Source: JBBIJR01 sp037445875 (GTDB lineage: Bacteria > CLD3 > SB21). From it: a stretch of 10,066 bases of DNA. A model generated the notes under the pieces. That model had not been told where the DNA came from. It searched no databases and was given only the letters and a program-made list of their open reading frames with translations. The stretch is taken from positions 1-10,066 of the forward strand of contig JBBIJR010000107.1 in assembly GCA_037445875.1 (NCBI GenBank), written 5' to 3'. This document shows, piece by piece, positions 5,622 to 10,066 of the stretch; within the stretch, counting starts at the first letter, position 1, and each line of letters begins with the position of its first letter. A program made the translations under genes and the position numbers.

Positions 5622-7499
5622 ATGGAGATCACTCCCACTCTGGCACATAAGTTAGAGCACTTGCCCAAGAGCCCCGGCTGTTACCTCTTCAAAGACGACC
5701 AAGCCAAGATTCTGTACATCGGCAAAGCCAAAGTCCTGCGACAGCGGGTGCGTCAGTATTTTCAGGAGTCCAGGCGGGAGGACGTCAAGGTTCAGACCAT
5801 GGTCTCGAAAGTGAGGGACCTGGAGGTCATCGAAACCGACTCGGAGGTCGAGGCCTTGATCCTCGAGGCCAATCTTGTCAAGGAGCACAAGCCGCGCTAC
5901 AATATCGAACTCAAGGACGACAAGAGTTATCCCTATATCAAGATCACCGACGAACTGTTCCCCCGCATATACGTGACCCGGGAAAAGGACAAGTCGGGGG
6001 GAAAGTTCTTCGGGCCCTACACGGAGGTCAAGAATCTGCGTGCGACGCTGCAGACGCTGCACCGCATCTTCCCGATCCGAAGCTGCATACACCGCTTCAC
6101 CCCAGAGCTGGTGGAGTCGAGGAAGGTCAAGCTGTGTCTGGATTACCATATTCATAAATGCGAAGGGCCCTGCCAGGGGCTGGTGCAGCCGGAGGCTTAT
6201 CGGGCGATGATCGATCAGGTGGCCCGGTTTCTGCGCGGCAAGACGTTCGATCTGGTCGGGCAACTGGAGCGTGAGATGCAGGAACACGCCGAAGAGATGC
6301 GATTCGAAGAAGCCGCACGGATTCGGGACCGCATGCAAGCCATCGAGACGTACACGGCCGGACAGAAAGTGATGTTTCAGGATCTGTCCGACAAGGACAT
6401 CCTCGCCCTGGCCCGGACCGGCGACGATGCGTGCGGGGCCGTGTTTCGCGTCCGCGACGGAAAATTGATCGGACGCCAGCACTTCTATTTTACCCACGTG
6501 GAGGGAAAAAGCGAGGACGATGTACTGGACCAGTTCGTACGCACCTATTACCGGCACGCCGATTTCATTCCGCCGGAGATTTTTCTGCCCGCTGCTCTGG
6601 AGGAAGGCGAGGCGGTCCGGCAATGGCTCAGCGGGGAAGCCGGATTCCGCGTGGAATTTGTGGTTCCCAGGATCGGCGAAAAGGTGAAACTCGTTCAGAT
6701 GGCGGAGAAGAACGCCCGGCTCCTGCTCGACGATCTCCAGCTTCAGAAGATGAAAGCCCAGGAGCAATTTGTTCCGAGGGTGCTGTTGAGTCTGCAGCGG
6801 GACTTACGGCTGAACTGCGTGCCGAGGCGGATCGAGTGCTTCGACAACTCCAACATTCAGGGAAGCGATCCGGTGGCCTCGATGGTCGTATTTGTCGACG
6901 GCAAGCCGAAAAAAAGCGAATACCGCAAGTTCAAAATCCGGACCGTGCAAGGCCCCGACGATTTTGCCTCGATGCACGAGGTGGTCTCGAGACGCTACCT
7001 GCGCATGCTCAACGAAAGCCACGAGTTCCCCGATCTGATCGTGATCGACGGCGGCAAGGGCCAGTTGTCCGCCGCGGTGGCCGCACTGGAGGGACTCGGA
7101 ATCGAAGTGTCGAGGGCCGGGTCGGCCGGACAACCCGTCCTCGCACTCGCCAAGCGCTTGGAGGAGGTGTTTCTGCCCGGTGTGAACGAAGCCGTGATGA
7201 TACCGAAGACGTCGTCGGCCCTGCGTCTCCTCCAACACGTGCGAGACGAGGCCCATCGATTTGCCGTCACGTTCCACCGCACGTTGCGGAACAAACGGAC
7301 CGTGGCATCCGAGCTGGACGCCATCGAGGGCATCGGACCGAAACGGAGGCAACTGCTCTTCGACCGCTTCGGATCGGTCCGGCGTCTGGCCGCGGCGACG
7401 CTGGAGGAGATCCGTGCCGTGGACGGGATTCCGTCGGATGTGGCGGAAACCGTGCATCGGTACTTTGCGGCACAAGCCGTGCAGGATGAACAGGAGTAA
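5622..7499 (+). CDS. uvrC: Excinuclease ABC subunit UvrC
   Basis: UvrC makes both incisions around bulky DNA lesions in nucleotide excision repair, after UvrA and UvrB have located and opened the damage. The 625 residues match the usual family length. The N-terminal GIY-YIG nuclease (3' incision) shows 'SPGCYLFKDD' and 'ILYIGKAK' (Tyr21, Tyr32-Ile33-Gly34), then 'ALILEANLVKEHKPRYNI' with the metal-binding Glu. A Cys-rich patch ('CLDYHIHKCEGPCQG') follows near 170-186. The UVR motif that contacts UvrB lies around 208-240 ('FEEAARIRDRMQAIE'). The C-terminal RNase H-like nuclease (5' incision) keeps its catalytic set: D408 in 'CFDNSNIQG', an Asp in 'GPDDFASMHE', D476 in 'IVIDGGKGQ' and H545 in 'DEAHRFAVTFHR'. 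A helix-hairpin-helix pair ('LDAIEGIGPKRRQLL') ends the protein. ATG 5622 is the only start after the in-frame stop at 5598-5600, although no strong ribosome binding site is seen. The gene appears intact. Confidence 0.98.
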   Translation: MEITPTLAHKLEHLPKSPGCYLFKDDQAKILYIGKAKVLRQRVRQYFQESRREDVKVQTMVSKVRDLEVIETDSEVEALILEANLVKEHKPRYNIELKDDKSYPYIKITDELFPRIYVTREKDKSGGKFFGPYTEVKNLRATLQTLHRIFPIRSCIHRFTPELVESRKVKLCLDYHIHKCEGPCQGLVQPEAYRAMIDQVARFLRGKTFDLVGQLEREMQEHAEEMRFEEAARIRDRMQAIETYTAGQKVMFQDLSDKDILALARTGDDACGAVFRVRDGKLIGRQHFYFTHVEGKSEDDVLDQFVRTYYRHADFIPPEIFLPAALEEGEAVRQWLSGEAGFRVEFVVPRIGEKVKLVQMAEKNARLLLDDLQLQKMKAQEQFVPRVLLSLQRDLRLNCVPRRIECFDNSNIQGSDPVASMVVFVDGKPKKSEYRKFKIRTVQGPDDFASMHEVVSRRYLRMLNESHEFPDLIVIDGGKGQLSAAVAALEGLGIEVSRAGSAGQPVLALAKRLEEVFLPGVNEAVMIPKTSSALRLLQHVRDEAHRFAVTFHRTLRNKRTVASELDAIEGIGPKRRQLLFDRFGSVRRLAAATLEEIRAVDGIPSDVAETVHRYFAAQAVQDEQE

Positions 7500-7502
7500 A
7501 CC

Positions 7503-7507
7503 GGAGG
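7503..7507 (+). promoter_or_regulatory. Ribosome binding site fixing a GTG start
   Basis: GGAGG lies 4 bases before GTG 7512. It supports GTG as the start of the methionine/folate enzyme, since no ATG occurs in frame near the expected N-terminus. It follows the uvrC stop by three bases, so the two genes are probably translated from one mRNA. Confidence 0.65.
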
Positions 7508-7511
7508 TTGT

Positions 7512-9350
7512 GTGAGTGCATTTCTCGACCTGCTCAATGAACGTATTCTGATCTGCGACGGGGCCATGGGTACGATGCTGTACGAAAAGGGCATTTCGTT
7601 CGACCACTGCTTCGACGAAATCAATCTGTCTCGTCCCGAACTCGTCAGGGAAATCCACGAGGCCTACCTGGATGCGGGCGCCGACATCATCGAGACCAAC
7701 ACGTTCGGCGGCAACCGGTTCCGGCTCACGCAGCATGGTCTGGAAGACAGGATCTCCGCCATTAACGAAGCCGGCGTACGTCTTGCACGGGAGACGGCGG
7801 ACCGGAAGTCGGACGAGCTGGGGCGACCGGTGTTCGTGGCCGGTTCCGTCGGACCGCTCGGGAAACCGCTGGAACCCATCGGCAAGATCCGCCGCGAGGA
7901 GGCGGCCGAGTATTTCAAAGAGCAGATCGCCCTGCTGGCGGGTGCCGGGGTCGACGTGATCATGATCGAGACCATTTCGGACCTCGAAGAGGCGAGGGAA
8001 GCGGTCAGGGCCGCGCGTTCCGTAACGGACCTTCCGGTCGTGGCGCAGATGAGTTTCAACGACGAGGGCAAAACGCTGATGGGCAACAAGCCGGCCGAGG
8101 TGGCGCGCGCGCTCATGGACCTCGGCGCGGACATCGTCGGCGCCAACTGCTCGATGGGTCCACAGGTGCTGCTGGAAGTGCTGGAACGGATGGCGGCCGT
8201 GGAAGGGACGCGGGTCAGCATCCAGCCCAACGCGGGTCTGCCCCGGTATGTCGGCGGCAGGTACATTTATCTGGCCTCGCCGGAATATTTCGGAGAGTAC
8301 GCCCGGTTGTTCGCTTCCGCGGGCGTCCGCATAGTGGGCGGCTGCTGCGGTACAACGCCGGAACACATCCGCACGATCCGCAAGGCCATCGGAATCCACG
8401 CGCCTCAGCGGCCGTCCAAACCGATTGCCGTGGCCGACGTCGAAGAAACGGTGACCTCGCCCAGGCCGAGCGTGCTGCAGTCCAGTCTGATCGAAAAGTT
8501 TCACGTGAAGAAATTCATCATCAGCATCGAGCTCGATCCGCCTCGGGGCCTCAATTACGACAAGGTGATCGAAGGGGCCGTGCTATGCAAGAAACACAAC
8601 GTCGATGCCATCAACATCGCCGACAATCCGCTGGCGAAGGCGGGCATGACGCCGCTGACCATGGCTTCCCTGATCCGGCAGAGCGTGAATATCGAGACCA
8701 TTCTTCATTTCTCGTGCCGCGACCGCAACCTGCTGGCCATGCAGTCGGAGCTCATGAGCGCCCATGTGATGAACGTGCGTACCGTCCTCGCCGTAACGGG
8801 CGATCCGCCCGTGGTGGGAGACTATCCGAATGCCACTGGCGTTTTCGACGTCGATGCGATCGGTCTGTTGCATCTGATCAACAATCTCAATCATGGCATC
8901 GATCTCGCCGGCAAGTCCATCGGTTCCATGACGAATTTTTTCCGGGCGTGCGCTGCAAACCCTACCCCGGTGGACCTCGACCGGGAATACGAACGATTCG
9001 AACAGAAGATAGCGGCGGGTGCCGAGTTTGCGATGACCCAGGTCATGTACGATCTGCCTCCGCTGGAGGCCTTTATGAAGCGATTCAAAGGCAGGATTCC
9101 CGTGCTGCTGGGCATCATGCCCCTGAAGAATGCGAAGCATGCCAACTTCATGCACTTCGAAATCCCGGACATTTCTGTTCCGCAGCATGTCCGTGACCGA
9201 ATGGCGAAAGCCGGGGAGCGGGCAACGGAAGAAGGCGTGAAGATCGCGAAGGAATTCCTGAGAGAAGCTCGCGCGATGGTGGACGGGGTATATATCATGC
9301 CTCCGTTCAACCGGTTTGAAATGGCGTTCGAACTGCTGGAGGTACTGTAG
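7512..9350 (+). CDS. Bifunctional homocysteine S-methyltransferase / methylenetetrahydrofolate reductase
   Basis: Two enzymes are fused in 612 residues, the usual length of YitJ-type proteins. Residues 1-about 295 are a homocysteine S-methyltransferase barrel ('ICDGAMGTMLYEKG', 'IIETNTFGGNR'). It has the three zinc-binding cysteines C213 ('GANCSMGP') and C278-C279 ('GGCCGTTPEHI'), which activate the homocysteine thiol. Residues from about 325 form a methylenetetrahydrofolate reductase barrel, an FAD enzyme that makes 5-methyl-THF. It has E340 in 'SIELDPPRG' and D431 in 'VTGDPP', matching the catalytic Glu and the flavin-contact Asp of the MetF family. A linker of about 30 residues ('APQRPSKPIAVADVEE') separates them. 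The start is GTG 7512. No cobalamin domain is present. The methyl donor for the first half (S-methylmethionine, SAM, or methyl-B12 on a separate protein) cannot be told from sequence. The gene sits 12 bases after uvrC and 6 before the next gene, so it is probably in an operon with both. Confidence 0.95.
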   Translation: MSAFLDLLNERILICDGAMGTMLYEKGISFDHCFDEINLSRPELVREIHEAYLDAGADIIETNTFGGNRFRLTQHGLEDRISAINEAGVRLARETADRKSDELGRPVFVAGSVGPLGKPLEPIGKIRREEAAEYFKEQIALLAGAGVDVIMIETISDLEEAREAVRAARSVTDLPVVAQMSFNDEGKTLMGNKPAEVARALMDLGADIVGANCSMGPQVLLEVLERMAAVEGTRVSIQPNAGLPRYVGGRYIYLASPEYFGEYARLFASAGVRIVGGCCGTTPEHIRTIRKAIGIHAPQRPSKPIAVADVEETVTSPRPSVLQSSLIEKFHVKKFIISIELDPPRGLNYDKVIEGAVLCKKHNVDAINIADNPLAKAGMTPLTMASLIRQSVNIETILHFSCRDRNLLAMQSELMSAHVMNVRTVLAVTGDPPVVGDYPNATGVFDVDAIGLLHLINNLNHGIDLAGKSIGSMTNFFRACAANPTPVDLDREYERFEQKIAAGAEFAMTQVMYDLPPLEAFMKRFKGRIPVLLGIMPLKNAKHANFMHFEIPDISVPQHVRDRMAKAGERATEEGVKIAKEFLREARAMVDGVYIMPPFNRFEMAFELLEVL

Positions 9351-9356
9351 AATAGT

Positions 9357-10066
9357 ATGGTGCTGCCTACCCTCCAAACGGCCGTCCCGTCCGGTCGCAC
9401 GGGTTCGATTCCCCGGGCAACGTGGCGGGACCTGCTCCGGGCGCTGAGGCCCCTGCACTGGATCAAGAACGTCTTCGTGCTCGTGCCTCTCGTCTTTTCG
9501 GGCCGGCTCCTCGATCCGCCGTCGGTCGTGCTGAGTCTGGCCGTATTTATCCTCTTTTCCATCGCTTCGAGTTCCATCTATCTGGTGAACGACGTATGCG
9601 ATCGGGAGGAAGACCGGAAACATCCGTCCAAGAGCTTGCGGCCGATCACGCGCGGGATTGTCCGCAGCGGACAGGCGCTTCGCTGGTCGGCCGGGTTGGG
9701 CGGCACGGCCTGTTTGTCCTTTTTGCTCAGTCCCGCCGTCGGTCTGGTGATCGGGTCATACCTGGTGGTAAACGCATTGTATTCGGTGTTCCTGAAGAGA
9801 TTCGTGATCATGGACGTCATGATCATCGGCGCGGGATTTGTCCTTCGAGTCCTGGCCGGTGCCTACGCATTGTCCCACACCGTGTCGAGTTGGATTTTGA
9901 TCTGCACGTTCTTACTGGCCGCGCTGATCGGGTTCTGCAAACGGCGCTACGAGATACTGGTGGACGGTTCCTCCATTCAGTTCAGCCGGGGATACTCGCC
10001 GTACTTTCTGGACCTGTTGATCCTCCTCACCGCCTCCTCGCTGATAAGCTCGTACGTGTACTACTT
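9357..10066 (+). CDS. UbiA-family membrane transferase, decaprenyl-phosphate phosphoribosyltransferase-like (3' partial)
   Basis: The frame runs from ATG 9357 to the window edge (236 complete codons) without a stop. An in-frame TAG at 9348-9350 limits the start, and GGAGG at 9338-9342 is a rather distant ribosome binding site. After about 25 variable residues come 'ALRPLHWIKNVFVLVPLV' and several hydrophobic membrane helices. The first Asp-rich motif is 'NDVCDREEDRKHPSKSLRP' and the second region is 'LYSVFLKRFVIMDVMIIG' followed by 'GFVLRVLAGA'. UbiA enzymes use such Asp motifs to bind Mg2+-diphosphate. The N-D-x-x-D-x-x-x-D-x-x-H-P-x-K-x-x-R-P pattern and the H-W-I-K-N start are characteristic of the branch that transfers phosphoribose from PRPP to a polyprenyl phosphate, the first step to polyprenyl-phosphoryl-arabinose in mycobacteria. 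Typical members are near 290-300 residues, so roughly the last fifth is missing. Family assignment is firm; substrate is inferred. Confidence 0.88.
   Translation, partial: MVLPTLQTAVPSGRTGSIPRATWRDLLRALRPLHWIKNVFVLVPLVFSGRLLDPPSVVLSLAVFILFSIASSSIYLVNDVCDREEDRKHPSKSLRPITRGIVRSGQALRWSAGLGGTACLSFLLSPAVGLVIGSYLVVNALYSVFLKRFVIMDVMIIGAGFVLRVLAGAYALSHTVSSWILICTFLLAALIGFCKRRYEILVDGSSIQFSRGYSPYFLDLLILLTASSLISSYVYY

Noticed and set aside
6431..7489. Open frame of 352 codons on the plus strand inside uvrC
   Set aside because: It is an alternate frame of uvrC, dominated by Arg, Gly and Pro, and lacks any fold-like pattern, while the uvrC frame holds the catalytic Asp and His residues.
6804..8504. Very long open frame (566 codons) on the minus strand
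   Set aside because: It lies opposite uvrC and the methionine/folate fusion, both with full sets of family motifs. Its translation is rich in Arg, His, Gly and Pro with no recognisable domain, as expected for the complement of GC-rich coding sequence. The same applies to minus-strand frames at 868-1977, 3098-4033, 4082-5182, 5652-6767 and 8583-9623.
1..10066. CRISPR arrays, tRNA or rRNA genes, insertion sequences, prophage or defence genes
   Set aside because: No regularly spaced repeats, tRNA-like cloverleaf, transposase or integrase motifs, or terminal inverted repeats were seen. The genes are closely packed and account for nearly the whole window.

Overview
The window looks like a stretch of chromosome from an uncultured member of the Bacteroidota/Ignavibacteriota/Rhodothermota part of the FCB superphylum. 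The clues are a surface protein with an N-terminal 'PPTGGPEDKTPP' stretch and an SbsA-type Ig-like domain, which is typical of that group, an FHA + TPR envelope cluster, and the 98-residue protein whose type I recall from the same lineages. Base composition is fairly GC-rich (high fifties percent by eye). A run of ten Ns inside a gene points to a draft or metagenome-derived assembly. The taxonomic call is an inference from protein character, not from a marker-gene comparison.

Layout: every gene I support lies on the + strand. (1) 3-353 is the 3' end of an unidentified gene, closed by a hairpin at 373-417. (2) 433-4153 is a tightly packed envelope/signalling trio: an Ig-like-domain protein, a small FHA-domain protein and a large TPR-repeat protein, with intergenic gaps of 13-15 bases. 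(3) 4169-5254 follows after 15 bases and encodes mannose-1-phosphate guanylyltransferase, which makes GDP-mannose; it contains the assembly gap. (4) After a 49-base AT-rich spacer come a small uncharacterised protein (5304-5600), UvrC (5622-7499) and a bifunctional homocysteine S-methyltransferase/methylenetetrahydrofolate reductase (7512-9350). (5) From 9357 to the window edge is a truncated UbiA-family membrane transferase most like decaprenyl-phosphate phosphoribosyltransferase.

How the genes fit together: the first block is probably envelope-related, with surface or periplasmic Ig-like and TPR proteins and a cytoplasmic phosphothreonine reader. ManC and the UbiA-type enzyme could both feed activated sugars into cell-surface glycans. 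UvrC and the one-carbon/methionine enzyme are housekeeping genes that appear to be along for the ride. No tRNA, rRNA, CRISPR array, insertion sequence, prophage or defence gene is visible.

I do not see clear evidence of a new biological system. The points most worth a second look are the two signal peptides whose lipoboxes look damaged, the likely true size of the N gap inside manC, the uncharacterised 98-residue protein, and a DPPR-synthase-like gene in what appears to be a non-actinobacterial genome.
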